Assembly (NCBI GenBank): GCA_020112395.1
Contig: JACCEK010000001.1
Span: 744,001-808,000 of the forward strand
Reading direction: 5' to 3'
Source of the DNA: Aerococcaceae bacterium DSM 111021
GTDB lineage: Bacteria > Bacillota > Bacilli > Lactobacillales > Aerococcaceae
Length of the DNA stretch: 64,000 bases
A model generated the notes under the pieces. That model saw nothing but the letters and a program-made list of their open reading frames with translations, ran no database searches and was not told the origin of the DNA. A program made the position numbers and the translations under genes. Of the stretch, positions 33,914 through 43,542 are shown in pieces (position 1 is the stretch's first letter; each line of letters starts with the position of its first letter).

Positions 33914-35332
33914 TTAAGTAAAATCCCAATTTGCTGGATTATTCTTAATTTCTATTGCAGTTTTAATTGTGGGTAATTGGACAATTAACGCCAATAGACC
34001 TAATCCAATCGTATAATAGATACTATAATTCAATGGATATAAATTAATTAAACCTGCTGTTATCATAATCAGCATAGTAATAACTTGTTTCTTTTGTCCA
34101 AAATAAAAACCTGTCCGACTTGAAAAATACGTTCTTGCAAGATAGAAAACCATATAAGCAGCAGTAGATGCCAATGCAGCACCACGGAAACCTATAAATG
34201 GTGTCAGTGATAAGTTGATAACCACACTAACAGCCAATGACATTATACTCACAAAGATATTATAATGTGTCTTTCTTGAAAATACGATTCCCAATGTCGT
34301 TGTTTCAGACAAAGTATACATAATATGTGGGAATGCTAATAATCCCATGATGTACTGAACGTCTAAGTATTCTCCATTCGGACTTAAAATTAAGGCTATT
34401 GGATTTCTTAGAACTAAGATTACAAAGAACAAGCCTGACAATAAGAACAAGATAATATCACTGATAAACTTGTAGTGTTTCATAGATTTATTCTCTTCAT
34501 ACCAACGATATGCCGTCGGAATCCAAAAGCTCGCAAATGCTGTCTTCAAGATTCCAATAATACTCCCAATTTGGCTTCCTGCTTTATAAATCCCTCTATC
34601 CTCTAGTGTTGAAAATTCAGTCAATACAATTATATCTATTGAATTCAATGCCGCTGCAAGTGAAGTTGCAATCATAATCGGAGTACCGAATATAAACATC
34701 TTCTTAATAAGTTTAGGGTCAATTTTGAATCCACTAAAGTCTAATAATGAGCGATATTTTATAAATAACACTAAATCTGCTAATATTTGACCAAAAATTA
34801 AACCATATACAACAGCACGGAAATCTCTTACTCCTAGGAAAATCATTCCCATTGAAATAATAAAGTTTCCTATTTTTAGAAGTAAACTGTAAAACGAGTA
34901 TTCAATTGCCTTTTCTTGCATCCGTATACTTAGAAGTATAAAACGCTCTAAAATCGTTGCTAACACCCATACTCCTGCGTACCATACTATGTAATAATAT
35001 TCTCCAGACTGGAATAGCCATTCAGAGAATGAAACTGAAAAGATGGCTGATACACCTATTAATAAAATACCAAGTAATAAAGGTAGTATCATTGCTTGTT
35101 GCATTAAATTCCGTTTATCTTTCATATGATTATATTCACGCGTGAAAGCTTGGTCCATTCCAATGTATATAAAATTTGGAATTTGTACTATTAAAGTTTG
35201 AAAAGTCGCTGCTCTTCCATATTCAACAGTAGATAGGGCATTAGTAAATATCGGGAATAGAATCAACGAAATAGCTGCTCCTAATATGGGTCCCATACTA
35301 AATCCCATAAGTCGTTTCATAAATTGTTTCAT
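33914..35332 (-). CDS. Polysaccharide flippase (Wzx/MOP family)
   Basis: 472 residues with 12-14 membrane helices and the typical N-terminus of oligosaccharide flippases (FSMGPILGAAISLILFPIFTN, YGRAATFQ). Conserved cytosolic GIYKAGSQIGSI near 240 and LSLTPFIGFRGAALAS near 375 are family features. It would move the undecaprenyl-linked repeat unit across the membrane for the polymerase encoded next. It is 14 bases downstream of the GT4 gene. Confidence 0.9.
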   Translation of the reverse strand: MKQFMKRLMGFSMGPILGAAISLILFPIFTNALSTVEYGRAATFQTLIVQIPNFIYIGMDQAFTREYNHMKDKRNLMQQAMILPLLLGILLIGVSAIFSVSFSEWLFQSGEYYYIVWYAGVWVLATILERFILLSIRMQEKAIEYSFYSLLLKIGNFIISMGMIFLGVRDFRAVVYGLIFGQILADLVLFIKYRSLLDFSGFKIDPKLIKKMFIFGTPIMIATSLAAALNSIDIIVLTEFSTLEDRGIYKAGSQIGSIIGILKTAFASFWIPTAYRWYEENKSMKHYKFISDIILFLLSGLFFVILVLRNPIALILSPNGEYLDVQYIMGLLAFPHIMYTLSETTTLGIVFSRKTHYNIFVSIMSLAVSVVINLSLTPFIGFRGAALASTAAYMVFYLARTYFSSRTGFYFGQKKQVITMLIMITAGLINLYPLNYSIYYTIGLGLLALIVQLPTIKTAIEIKNNPANWDFT

Positions 35333-35346
35333 TTTTTATATCACCT

Positions 35347-36498
35347 TTAATAATTCGTGTATTCTGCGATTGATGATGCATAAAGCTTTGCTGCTTGAAT
35401 ATTTGTATAATTATTTCTTTCAAGAGCCATTAATCGATCACTAGATTCTACACTTCTATTTTTAGACGCTTTAAGAATTTCTTTCAACCATTCATTTGGT
35501 GTAGCGTTTAGGTCTACACGATATAACAAGTCTATACCTAGTTCTACTTCCATCGGAATTGTGTTAGATAAAACAACTGGTACTCCTGCAGCTTGACTCT
35601 CAATAGCAGACGTTCCTAAGCCCTCGTTTATCGATGGGAACAGTAGTACATTCATTACTGGAAATAGGTCTGCGATTGGAGAAACACGTCCAATTAATTG
35701 AACATAATCTTCTAATTGATTCACTTTAATTCGATTCTGTAATTCTTCTTCAAGTTCACCACTACCAGCAATCAAAAATTTAATGTTTAATTTCTTCATC
35801 TTAACTAATTCAGCTACTTGAATCATCAACGCATGATTCTTGATTGGTGCTAATCTACCAACTTGTCCAACTACTAACGTATCATCAGCAATCGCGTATT
35901 TAGCTCGTCCCTGTTCACGCAAGCTAATTTCTTCATCAGGCTCCATTAAAAAATCAGCGGGGTTAATACTATTGGGTATGATAACCATATCTTTTCGTTC
36001 GATTTTATAGCTGAATAATGCTTGAACAGCATTTCGACTACAGCCTACGAATTTTGCTGAAGTTGTTTGATTAATCATTTGATTAAGATAATGCAAAAAA
36101 CGCTTGGGAACTGTTAATTGATTATCATCCACATAATAATGTGCATGAATAATAAATTCTGCATCGCTTTTGAAAGTACTAATAGACTTATAAGCTAAAG
36201 CACGATAGCCAGAAATATGACAATGTATAACATCATAGTTATACAACTTAATAACCCTAGAAAAAGATTTATAAAATTGCTTCCACCCTTCTTTTTTAGG
36301 GTTTTTTATTTGATAAACATCGCCACCTGTTCGCTGAATGGCCTCTACAAATTCTTGTGGACATTGCTCATAAGTCACCACGTCAAACACAATTCCAAAA
36401 CGATGAATCTCTGTTGCTAAATTACGGATAAATGTTGATATTCCACCACCATGACTACTCATAATATGAAGAATACGTTTATTCACTTTTTGGCTCAT
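35347..36498 (-). CDS. Glycosyltransferase family 4 of the polysaccharide locus
   Basis: GT-B transferase of 383 residues with a glycine-rich N-terminus (LHIMSSHGGGISTFIRNL), donor-site VVGQVGRLAPIKNH near 210 and the PSINEGLGTSAIESQAAG motif (E-x7-E) near 290-305. The frame reaches 36513, but GGGG is better placed for the ATG at 36498. It opens the run GT4-flippase-polymerase-Wzz-GT2. No initiating phosphoglycosyl transferase is seen in the locus, so this enzyme may add the second sugar to a lipid-linked primer made elsewhere. Confidence 0.88.
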   Translation of the reverse strand: MSQKVNKRILHIMSSHGGGISTFIRNLATEIHRFGIVFDVVTYEQCPQEFVEAIQRTGGDVYQIKNPKKEGWKQFYKSFSRVIKLYNYDVIHCHISGYRALAYKSISTFKSDAEFIIHAHYYVDDNQLTVPKRFLHYLNQMINQTTSAKFVGCSRNAVQALFSYKIERKDMVIIPNSINPADFLMEPDEEISLREQGRAKYAIADDTLVVGQVGRLAPIKNHALMIQVAELVKMKKLNIKFLIAGSGELEEELQNRIKVNQLEDYVQLIGRVSPIADLFPVMNVLLFPSINEGLGTSAIESQAAGVPVVLSNTIPMEVELGIDLLYRVDLNATPNEWLKEILKASKNRSVESSDRLMALERNNYTNIQAAKLYASSIAEYTNY

Positions 36499-36594
36499 CT
36501 TAACGATCCCCATCCTTACGTCATTCTATAAATTCTTACTCTCTTATACTAATCACTTTTATTTACATAACAATTTGACTCCATAACGCGATGA

Positions 36595-36633
36595 AACACC
36601 CACAATGATTTAATTGAATCCATCGTGAGTGTT
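36595..36633 (-). terminator. Possible terminator after the LCP gene
   Basis: ACACTCACGATGGATT pairs with AATCATTGTGGGTGT on the minus strand; only a short T-run (TTTC) follows, so termination is probably partial. It separates the LCP genes from the GT4 gene. Confidence 0.45.
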
Positions 36634-36667
36634 GTTGTCAGCGTTTTTTGAATTCAAGTACAGTCAT

Positions 36668-38074
36668 TTAGCTAATACTTGAATCATTTTGTCTTGAACT
36701 TGGTGCTTCACTTGATTGAGTAGATGGCGGTGCATCTTCAATTACTCCGCTCTCTTGATTGTATTCCCCATCTTCGTAGCTAGGAATACTCGTTTCTGGT
36801 AATTCTGATTCTTGTGGCGCCTCCGGTTGTTGAGAAGATTCTTCTGTAGGCGGGTAAGTTGGTCGTGTTGGTTGGCTATATTCCGGTTGCTCATAATAAT
36901 AATCATTATTAGGCGTTGGATTGTAATCCTCAACGGGTGCTGTTTGAACTGGTTGCTCAATGGACTCTCTTGCTGTCTCTAGTGACGTTTGTCGTTCGTT
37001 TAATTCAAGTAACTCCGTATCCGTTAATCCCGTTGGATATTGATTAATAATGACTGCTAAAGACTTAGCTCGTTGTTCACCTTCATCTATCCCCAATGGA
37101 TCTTCTAATTCACTTGCTGTAATTGATGGCATGTTACTTACATATCGAAACTCATTAGCTACTTTGACACGAGCGTTCAATGGAATATGATAATATGCAA
37201 TCTCATCAATTTGAATCTCTTCTAAAGTTTCAAACTGGACTGCAGCTATATTCTTTAAAGCTGGTAAATACTGTTGGTATATCGATAATACTTCATTAAA
37301 ATCGATATTCGTCGTAACATAATTACTTGCAACATTGATCAACCTTGGGTATTGCACTACAGCATCTAAACTTAACGCTTTATCAATAATCGCTTTAATA
37401 ACAATCTTTTGGCGGTTTTGACGTCCCACTTCTCCTTGAGGATCATCGTAGCGCATACGAGCAAAGTTCATTGCTTTTACACCGTCAACTTCTCTTCGTC
37501 CACCTTCATGAAACTCTGTCCCACGATACTCAAAGGATAGTGGACTTACAATTTCAATTCCTCCAAGTGCATCAATCATTTCAGCTAATCCGTCCATATT
37601 AATAACAAGATAATAATCAATAGGTACTTTCAAAAAATCTTGCACTGTTTCGATTGTTAAATCGATTCCACCATAAGCATAGGCATGATTAATCTTATCT
37701 GGTTCATCTTGACCATCGATGTTCGCTATGGTGTCACGAGGAATGCTGACCATCTTAGTTGTTCCAGATTCTGGGTTTAAATTGATAAGCATTAGAGTAT
37801 CAGATCGACTAACATAACCTTGGTCTTCGTTACGTTCCGCTCCCCCATCTGTCCCTACTACTAATACATTAATTGGATCTCCTTCGGCAATCTGCACATC
37901 TTTATCACGAATAGTTTGCACATCTACTTCTTGATTCGTATTATTAATCGCTGTTAAAACATTCCCATAGATATAACCACCTACAGCAGCAAAAATTAAT
38001 ACGAGTATAATGATTAGATTACGAATAGTTTTCCAAAAACTTAATTTTCCATCTGTTGTAAAAAAACGTTTCAA
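36668..38074 (-). CDS. LytR-CpsA-Psr (LCP) family glycopolymer ligase
   Basis: Attaches anionic wall polymers or capsule to peptidoglycan outside the membrane. One N-terminal membrane helix (about 18-38), then the LCP domain with VVGTDGG, SRSDTLMLINLN (Asp), VSIPRDT (Arg), INHAYAYGG and the two-Arg motif FARMRYDDPQGEVGRQNRQ near 210-228, all catalytic or pyrophosphate-binding positions intact. A C-terminal tail of about 120 residues, rich in P, Q, E, S and T, extends into the wall. The gene sits 7 bases after the degenerate LCP gene. It probably links the polysaccharide made by this locus. Confidence 0.93.
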   Translation of the reverse strand: MKRFFTTDGKLSFWKTIRNLIIILVLIFAAVGGYIYGNVLTAINNTNQEVDVQTIRDKDVQIAEGDPINVLVVGTDGGAERNEDQGYVSRSDTLMLINLNPESGTTKMVSIPRDTIANIDGQDEPDKINHAYAYGGIDLTIETVQDFLKVPIDYYLVINMDGLAEMIDALGGIEIVSPLSFEYRGTEFHEGGRREVDGVKAMNFARMRYDDPQGEVGRQNRQKIVIKAIIDKALSLDAVVQYPRLINVASNYVTTNIDFNEVLSIYQQYLPALKNIAAVQFETLEEIQIDEIAYYHIPLNARVKVANEFRYVSNMPSITASELEDPLGIDEGEQRAKSLAVIINQYPTGLTDTELLELNERQTSLETARESIEQPVQTAPVEDYNPTPNNDYYYEQPEYSQPTRPTYPPTEESSQQPEAPQESELPETSIPSYEDGEYNQESGVIEDAPPSTQSSEAPSSRQNDSSIS

Positions 38075-38081
38075 ATTACTC

Positions 38082-39053
38082 TCAGTCCTTAGTAGCTAAC
38101 TCGTCGATCGCAGAAGCCATTATTGAAACCACTACTTTTAGTTCTTCCAAGTCAGCAAAGTATATATATCGATTATCTATTTGAGTTCGATTTAGTGTAA
38201 TCAACTCATTGAGGTCGACATTCGTTAAATTATAATCATCATTGCGATAAATTTCAACTAATTTTCTAAAAGGTAACTCAGTTTCAAATACATATTCCCC
38301 ATTTTCAAAGAATTCAGGTAATTGAAGAAGGTTTTCAAGCTTAAATGATTGCGTCGCAATACTGTTTAATAATGACTGATGAAGCTTAATTTGGTCTAAA
38401 ACCGGCAATTCATTGCCTTCATCAATTAAATTCATTGTTTCTCTACCACTCAATTGAATTGACTGGTTCCTATAAATCGATAGATTTTCTATATCGATTG
38501 GAACATTCACATTAATGGGAGCTAGTGGATCAATGATATCACGAATATTTTGTAGTCTAATAACTGATAAGTAGTTCAATTGAACTTCAAACAACCTTTC
38601 AACAGTATCTTTAATACTAGATAATCCACTATTAGCATAAGTTAATAAACTAATATCTTCTTCACCATTATCCACCACTAAGTTCAGCGGGATATTAACA
38701 GCTTGAACTGTGGATTGCTCAGGATTAATGTAGTATAAAGTTGACCACAGGGCTTCTTCTACTTGTGCACCATCTACATAGATATTGTCTAATGTGACTA
38801 ACAGTACTGTATAAGGTGTATTGTCCTCAACTGAATTTTGTTCACCAAGATGAGGTACAACTTCCTCCTCATATACCATAGTTTGATATGCATCTTGAAT
38901 CGAAGAATATTGATAGTAGATATAGAATCCTACTGCTGTGGCAATAATCATTATCACAAATAATATGATAAACCATTTTGGTCTTGCTGTTTCTTTAACT
39001 CGTCCTTCATAAGTAGGATAACTATCTCGGGTATACCTTTTTTTACTTACCAC
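38082..39053 (-). CDS. Degenerate LCP-like membrane protein
   Basis: 323 residues: a cytoplasmic basic stretch (KKRYTRDSYPTYEGR), a helix near 29-47 and an extracellular part that follows the LCP fold in order (VLLVTLDNIYVDG, TLYYINPEQSTVQAVNIPLNL, LTYANSGLSSIKDTVERLF, YLSVIRLQNIRDIIDPLAPINV). The catalytic residues are gone: SDT is WST, SIPRD is NIPLN, HAYAYGG is TYANSGL, and the double-Arg motif is NELPVLDQIKLHQ. It therefore should not transfer glycopolymers and may assist the intact LCP encoded next. It lies 15 bases after galE. Confidence 0.75.
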   Translation of the reverse strand: MVSKKRYTRDSYPTYEGRVKETARPKWFIILFVIMIIATAVGFYIYYQYSSIQDAYQTMVYEEEVVPHLGEQNSVEDNTPYTVLLVTLDNIYVDGAQVEEALWSTLYYINPEQSTVQAVNIPLNLVVDNGEEDISLLTYANSGLSSIKDTVERLFEVQLNYLSVIRLQNIRDIIDPLAPINVNVPIDIENLSIYRNQSIQLSGRETMNLIDEGNELPVLDQIKLHQSLLNSIATQSFKLENLLQLPEFFENGEYVFETELPFRKLVEIYRNDDYNLTNVDLNELITLNRTQIDNRYIYFADLEELKVVVSIMASAIDELATKD

Positions 39054-39068
39054 TTTATCGCCTCGTTA

Positions 39069-40085
39069 TTAATCAGCGTAGCCATTAGGATTGTTTTGTT
39101 GCCAACGCCAACTATCTTGACACATTTCTTCTAATGTTTTTTCCGCTTTCCAGCCTATTTCTCTTTGTGCTAGATTTGGATTTGCATATACTTCGGCAAC
39201 GTCACCAGGACGTCTAGCTATGATTTTATATTTAATTTCTTTGTTTGTTGCTGTTTCGAATGCATTAACCAGGTCTAAGACACTATAGCCTTCTCCAGTT
39301 CCTAAATTATAAATATTCGTCCCAGTATGCTCTAACAACTCTTCTAATGCTTTGACATGTCCCTTTGCAAGGTCAACTACGTGGATATAATCTCTTACGC
39401 CCGTACCGTCTGGCGTTTCGTAATCGTCACCAAAAACGCTTAATTCGTCTAACTTACCTACAGCAACTTGTGTAATATACGGCATTAAGTTATTTGGAAT
39501 ACCTTTGGGATCTTCACCGATTAAGCCACTTTCATGCGCTCCAATTGGATTAAAATATCTTAATAGCGTTACTCCCCATTCGTTGTCAGCATAGGCAACG
39601 TCTTTTAGTAAGTTCTCATTAACAATCTTTGTATATCCATATGGATTTGTTGCAGTAAAAGTCGGCATTGTCTCATCTAATGGCGATGGGTTCTCAGTGC
39701 CATATACTGTTGCTGAAGAACTGTACACAATCTTCTTAACATCATGCTTTGTCATCACCTCAAGCAACGAAACTGTTCCTTGAATATTATTGTGATAGTA
39801 CATTAATGGTTTCTCAACTGACTCTCCCACTGCTTTATAAGCAGCAAAATGAAGTACAGCTTCAATCTGATGTTTTTTAAAGATGGGTTCTAAAGCTTCT
39901 TTATCTAAAATATCTACATTATAAACAGTCATTTCTTTGCCTGTAATTTGTTTAATACGTTCTATGGCGTTAGGACTACTATTACTATAATTGTCTGCGA
40001 TAATCACTTCATATCCATTATTCAATAATTCTACAACGGTATGGCTTCCAATATATCCTGCTCCACCTGGTACTAAAATAGCCAA
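39069..40085 (-). CDS. galE: UDP-glucose 4-epimerase
   Basis: Interconverts UDP-glucose and UDP-galactose. 338 residues of extended SDR type: NAD-binding GGAGYIGSH at the N-terminus, catalytic SSSATVYG (Ser near 123) and YGYTK (Tyr/Lys near 148-152), and the UDP-sugar-binding GVRDYIHVVDLAKGH. It starts with TTG at 40085 (MAILVPGGAG), six bases after GAGGTG; the longer GTG frame at 40094 would cover that site. Head of the polysaccharide gene cluster, so its product most likely supplies galactose units. Confidence 0.95.
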   Translation of the reverse strand: MAILVPGGAGYIGSHTVVELLNNGYEVIIADNYSNSSPNAIERIKQITGKEMTVYNVDILDKEALEPIFKKHQIEAVLHFAAYKAVGESVEKPLMYYHNNIQGTVSLLEVMTKHDVKKIVYSSSATVYGTENPSPLDETMPTFTATNPYGYTKIVNENLLKDVAYADNEWGVTLLRYFNPIGAHESGLIGEDPKGIPNNLMPYITQVAVGKLDELSVFGDDYETPDGTGVRDYIHVVDLAKGHVKALEELLEHTGTNIYNLGTGEGYSVLDLVNAFETATNKEIKYKIIARRPGDVAEVYANPNLAQREIGWKAEKTLEEMCQDSWRWQQNNPNGYAD

Positions 40086-40121
40086 TATACACACCTCACA
40101 TAATTATTTGTTCATTGGCAT

Positions 40122-40130
40122 ATTATAGCA
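40122..40130 (-). promoter_or_regulatory. Extended -10 promoter of galE and the LCP genes
   Basis: TGCTATAAT on the minus strand (TG at 40130-40129, TATAAT at 40127-40122) with a poor -35 TTAAAA 17 bases upstream; transcription would start near 40115, 30 bases before the start codon. Confidence 0.6.
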
Positions 40131-40140
40131 TAACTTACAC

Positions 40141-40347
40141 ATCTTTTAATTGACTTAATACATTTATAACTAAGTTCATAATATATTATTCTAGAATACA
40201 ATGAATAAGTCCCACTACCACGGAAATATGCTAATCAATCTCACATTTTCAAAACACTTTTTATAATTTTTCTTAGTAACAATATAATCTCTCAAACTAC
40301 AGTTTTACTCGTCTTAAGAATAACAACTGTTAGAATAAGCATATATT
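40141..40347. other. AT-rich divergent intergenic region
   Basis: About 200 bases between the galE and flavodoxin promoters. No open frame, hairpin or repeat recognised. Confidence 0.5.
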
Positions 40348-40356
40348 TGATATAAT
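40348..40356 (+). promoter_or_regulatory. Extended -10 promoter of the flavodoxin gene
   Basis: TGATATAAT at 40348-40356, 30 bases before the AAAGGAGG ribosome binding site; no good -35 is visible. Confidence 0.55.
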
Positions 40357-40387
40357 AATTTAGAATTACATATAAAGGAGGCAATGC

Positions 40388-40837
40388 ATGGCCGAAGCGT
40401 TGATAATTTATACAAGTTTAACTGGCAATACAGAAGCATGTGTTGATATTGTTGCTGCTCAGCTCGAGGAACATGGGGTCGAGGTTACAATTGAAGATGT
40501 TATGCTAGCAGAGCCAGATGATTTCTTAAACTATGATATTGTTCTAGTCGGAAGTTATACTTATGGTGTTGACGGTGTTCTACCCGATGAGATGGAAGAA
40601 TTCCACGAAGAATTAGGTGATTTAGACCTCTCAGGAAAAGTCTTTGGTGTTTTTGGATCAGGTGACGACTTCTATCCTGTCTTTTGTAGTGCAGTTGATG
40701 ACTTTGAAGAACAATTCGAAAAAGCTGGAGCGGTTAAAGGCGGTATAGGTGTAAAAGTTAATCTTTATCCTGAAGAAGAAGATGAAGTCCTTTTACGCAA
40801 ACTTGCCGATGACATTGTCGCCAAATCTGAAAATTAA
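40388..40837 (+). CDS. Flavodoxin
   Basis: Small FMN electron carrier (149 residues). The phosphate-binding loop YTSLTGNTEAC (residues 8-18) and the aromatic FMN loops SYTYGVDGVLP (about 57-67) and FGSGDDFYPVFC (about 91-102) are typical. Very acidic, as expected. AAAGGAGG precedes the ATG. It is the first gene of a plus-strand run with the aminopeptidase gene 21 bases later. The redox partner is unknown. Confidence 0.93.
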   Translation: MAEALIIYTSLTGNTEACVDIVAAQLEEHGVEVTIEDVMLAEPDDFLNYDIVLVGSYTYGVDGVLPDEMEEFHEELGDLDLSGKVFGVFGSGDDFYPVFCSAVDDFEEQFEKAGAVKGGIGVKVNLYPEEEDEVLLRKLADDIVAKSEN

Positions 40838-40858
40838 TTATAGAAAGAGGTATTTATA

Positions 40859-42097
40859 GTGTTAGAAAATTTTGATAAATTACTAAACAAGTATGCTGAT
40901 TTGATTGTTAATAAAGGGATTGCAGTGAGCCAGGATGATTATGTACTCATCAATGCTGACATTGAACAAGCGCCACTTGTACGTCTTGTTGTAAAGAGTG
41001 CTTACCAATCAGGTGCGAAAAAAGTTATCGTTAACTGGTCGGATGATATCATCTCACGCGTTAATTATGAAGGACAAGATGTTGAAACTTTAACAGATAT
41101 TCCTCAATACAAAGTTGATGAAGCACACGATTTATTAGATAAACGTGCAAAAAGAATTGCACTGCGTTCATCTAATCCAAACGCATTAAAAGGTGTAGAT
41201 CCTAAAAAAATTAGCGAGAGCCAATTAGCTTCTTCTCAAGCATTAGAAAAAGTACGTAACGCAACTCAAGCAAATGTAGTGAGCTGGTTGGTATGTGCTG
41301 GTGCTGGTGAAGAATGGGCGAAGTTAGTATTCCCCGAATTAGAAACAACTGAAGAACAAGTTGATGCTTTGTGGGATCAAATCTTCAAAACAACTCGTGT
41401 ATATGAAGAAAATCCAGTTGAAGCATGGGACGCTCACGAAGCAACATTAAATGAAAAAGCAGCATTCCTTAATGCTGAACAATTTGATCAATTACATTAT
41501 ACTGCTGCAGGAACTGACTTAACGCTTGGTTTACCTAAAAATCACGTGTGGGAAAGTGCTGGAAGCACAAACGAAAAAGGCGACGTGTTTATTGCAAACA
41601 TGCCTACAGAAGAAGTATTTACAGCACCAGATTTCAGACGTGCTGAAGGTAAAGTTTCATCATCAAAACCATTAAGCTACGGTGGAACAGTTATCGACGG
41701 TATGACATTCCACTTTAAAAATGGTGAAGTAGTTGATGTTACTGCTGAACAAGGTGAAGAAACACTTAAAACGCTTATTAATGATAACAAAGGTTCTAAA
41801 TCTTTAGGTGAAGTTGCTTTAGTACCGCACAAATCACCTATTTCTCAATCAGGAATCATCTTCTACAATACTTTATTCGATGAAAACGCATCTAATCACT
41901 TAGCTCTTGGACAAGCTTATGCTACTTCAGTTCAAGGTGGAGCGAAAATGGACCGCGATCAATTAGAAGAAGCTGGATTGAACCGTTCTAACGTTCATGT
42001 TGACTTTATGATCGGTAATGCTGAAATGAATATCGATGGAATCAAAGAAGATGGAACTATTATTCCAATCTTTAGAAATGGTGAATGGGCTATTTAG
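40859..42097 (+). CDS. M29 family aminopeptidase (AmpS/PepS)
   Basis: Cytoplasmic metallo-aminopeptidase of the thermophilic aminopeptidase family (412 residues), which trims peptides taken up by the cell. Family features: VLINADIEQAPLVRLVVKSAYQSGAK in the N-terminal domain, SWLVCAGAGEEWAK, then the metal-site region with NMPTEEVFTAPD (Glu near 250), GEVALVPHKSPISQSG (Glu/His near 320-327), NLHLALG-like SNHLALGQAY and VHVDFMIG (His-Asp near 381). GTG start behind AAAGAGG. Weak spacing (26 bases) to the next gene. Confidence 0.93.
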   Translation: MLENFDKLLNKYADLIVNKGIAVSQDDYVLINADIEQAPLVRLVVKSAYQSGAKKVIVNWSDDIISRVNYEGQDVETLTDIPQYKVDEAHDLLDKRAKRIALRSSNPNALKGVDPKKISESQLASSQALEKVRNATQANVVSWLVCAGAGEEWAKLVFPELETTEEQVDALWDQIFKTTRVYEENPVEAWDAHEATLNEKAAFLNAEQFDQLHYTAAGTDLTLGLPKNHVWESAGSTNEKGDVFIANMPTEEVFTAPDFRRAEGKVSSSKPLSYGGTVIDGMTFHFKNGEVVDVTAEQGEETLKTLINDNKGSKSLGEVALVPHKSPISQSGIIFYNTLFDENASNHLALGQAYATSVQGGAKMDRDQLEEAGLNRSNVHVDFMIGNAEMNIDGIKEDGTIIPIFRNGEWAI

Positions 42098-42123
42098 TCC
42101 TAATAAATTAGGAGGTATATTGT

Positions 42124-42396
42124 ATGTCAAATGACAATAAAACCGGAAACGCATTAGAACAAGAGTTAGTAAAACGCTTAGAACAGTTTGACCGACGATT
42201 TGATCGTAATGGTTGGTTCTTTTTAGTCATTGTAATCGTCATTTTCTTTATTACATTGTATTTATTTATGCAAATATTTAGAGTTCCTGAAGTTGATACA
42301 TATACCTCTTCAAATGAAATACTCGGACAAATCGAAAGTCTTGAAGAACGAATTGAATCATATGAGATTCGTCTTGATGACTTAGAAGCTGAATAA
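42124..42396 (+). CDS. Small single-pass membrane protein with coiled-coil ends
   Basis: 90 residues, not assigned to a family. A charged N-terminal helix (EQELVKRLEQFDRRFDRNG), one membrane helix (about 31-53, WFFLVIVIVIFFITLYLFMQ) and a C-terminal heptad-like helix (ILGQIESLEERIESYEIRLDDLE). TAGGAGGT lies before the ATG. It stands between the aminopeptidase and glycosyltransferase genes in one run. It could scaffold a membrane complex; function unknown. Confidence 0.7.
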   Translation: MSNDNKTGNALEQELVKRLEQFDRRFDRNGWFFLVIVIVIFFITLYLFMQIFRVPEVDTYTSSNEILGQIESLEERIESYEIRLDDLEAE

Positions 42397-42414
42397 TTTT
42401 AGAAGGATTTACTC

Positions 42415-43542
42415 ATGAAACTATTACATATTAATTCATACTACTCAACTTCCGGATTATTCAATCAATTGTATAATCGTCAAGTTGATTCCGGTATTGA
42501 TATAGATGTGTATGTACCCATTGCATATCAATATCCTGAAGACAGATTATCAACTAGTGGAGAATATACAACGGTCAGTCGTAATCATCATCAACTGACT
42601 CGATGGGTATTCCCTATTAAACACCACAAAATACTCAATGATTTATTAACTCATTATGACTTTAAATCGTATGACTTAGTTCATGCACACTCACTGTTCT
42701 CCAATGGATGGCTGGCCTTGCAGCTTTATAAGAAATACAGCATTCCATATGTTGTAGCTGTTCGTAATGCGGACATGCGGACGTTTTTTCAAAGAATGCC
42801 ATGGATGAGAAAAACGGGTATTGAAATACTAAAACACGCTTCAAAAATTATTTTTATTTCAAAAAATACTTATAACGAAATTTTTGAAACATACGTACCT
42901 GAATCACTTCAAGATTCTTTTAAAGATAAAGCGCAAATTATACCCAACGGTGTGAATGATTATTGGCATGAAAATCGTTTCACTGAAAAGAAGAACGAAT
43001 TACATAATCCGTTAAAAATTGTTACAACTGGTAAAGTTATGGCTTTAAAACGTTTCGTTCAGCTTGCTGAAATGGTGCAAAGCTATTCAGATACTTTTTA
43101 CCCTGCCCAACTACATATCATCGGTCCAAATTGGGATGACTCGATTCTAAAACAACTTAAACATATCCCCGTTGTTACCTATCATGGCGAGCAAAATATG
43201 GATAGTATTAAAGATTTGTATCGTTCAATGGATATTTTCGCGATGCTTTCCTATCCCGAAACGTTTGGTCTTGTGTATGTTGAAGCAATGAGTCAGGGGT
43301 TGCCAGTCATATACACTAAAGGTGAAGGCTTCGATAATTTCTTCCCCAATAAACAAATTGGGGTGAGTGTCGACCATAAAAACCAAATTGACTTTAATCA
43401 TGCACTTGATTATATCGTCCAAAACTATACACAACTGTCGACACAAGCGGTTGAGTTGATGCAACGTTTTAAATGGGATAGAATCAATCAAGAATATTTA
43501 GACTTATATCAATTAATAACAAAGGAGCATATCAATGAGTAA
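42415..43542 (+). CDS. Glycosyltransferase family 4
   Basis: GT-B transferase (375 residues): N-terminal [43 protein letters not shown], donor-domain [13 protein letters not shown] near 205, and the E-x7-E motif [19 protein letters not shown] near 281-298. It overlaps galU by 8 bases, so both are translated together and the enzyme probably uses UDP-glucose made by GalU. Whether the acceptor is a lipid, teichoic acid or the polysaccharide of the 31-40 kb locus is unknown. Confidence 0.87.
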   Translation: MKLLHINSYYSTSGLFNQLYNRQVDSGIDIDVYVPIAYQYPEDRLSTSGEYTTVSRNHHQLTRWVFPIKHHKILNDLLTHYDFKSYDLVHAHSLFSNGWLALQLYKKYSIPYVVAVRNADMRTFFQRMPWMRKTGIEILKHASKIIFISKNTYNEIFETYVPESLQDSFKDKAQIIPNGVNDYWHENRFTEKKNELHNPLKIVTTGKVMALKRFVQLAEMVQSYSDTFYPAQLHIIGPNWDDSILKQLKHIPVVTYHGEQNMDSIKDLYRSMDIFAMLSYPETFGLVYVEAMSQGLPVIYTKGEGFDNFFPNKQIGVSVDHKNQIDFNHALDYIVQNYTQLSTQAVELMQRFKWDRINQEYLDLYQLITKEHINE

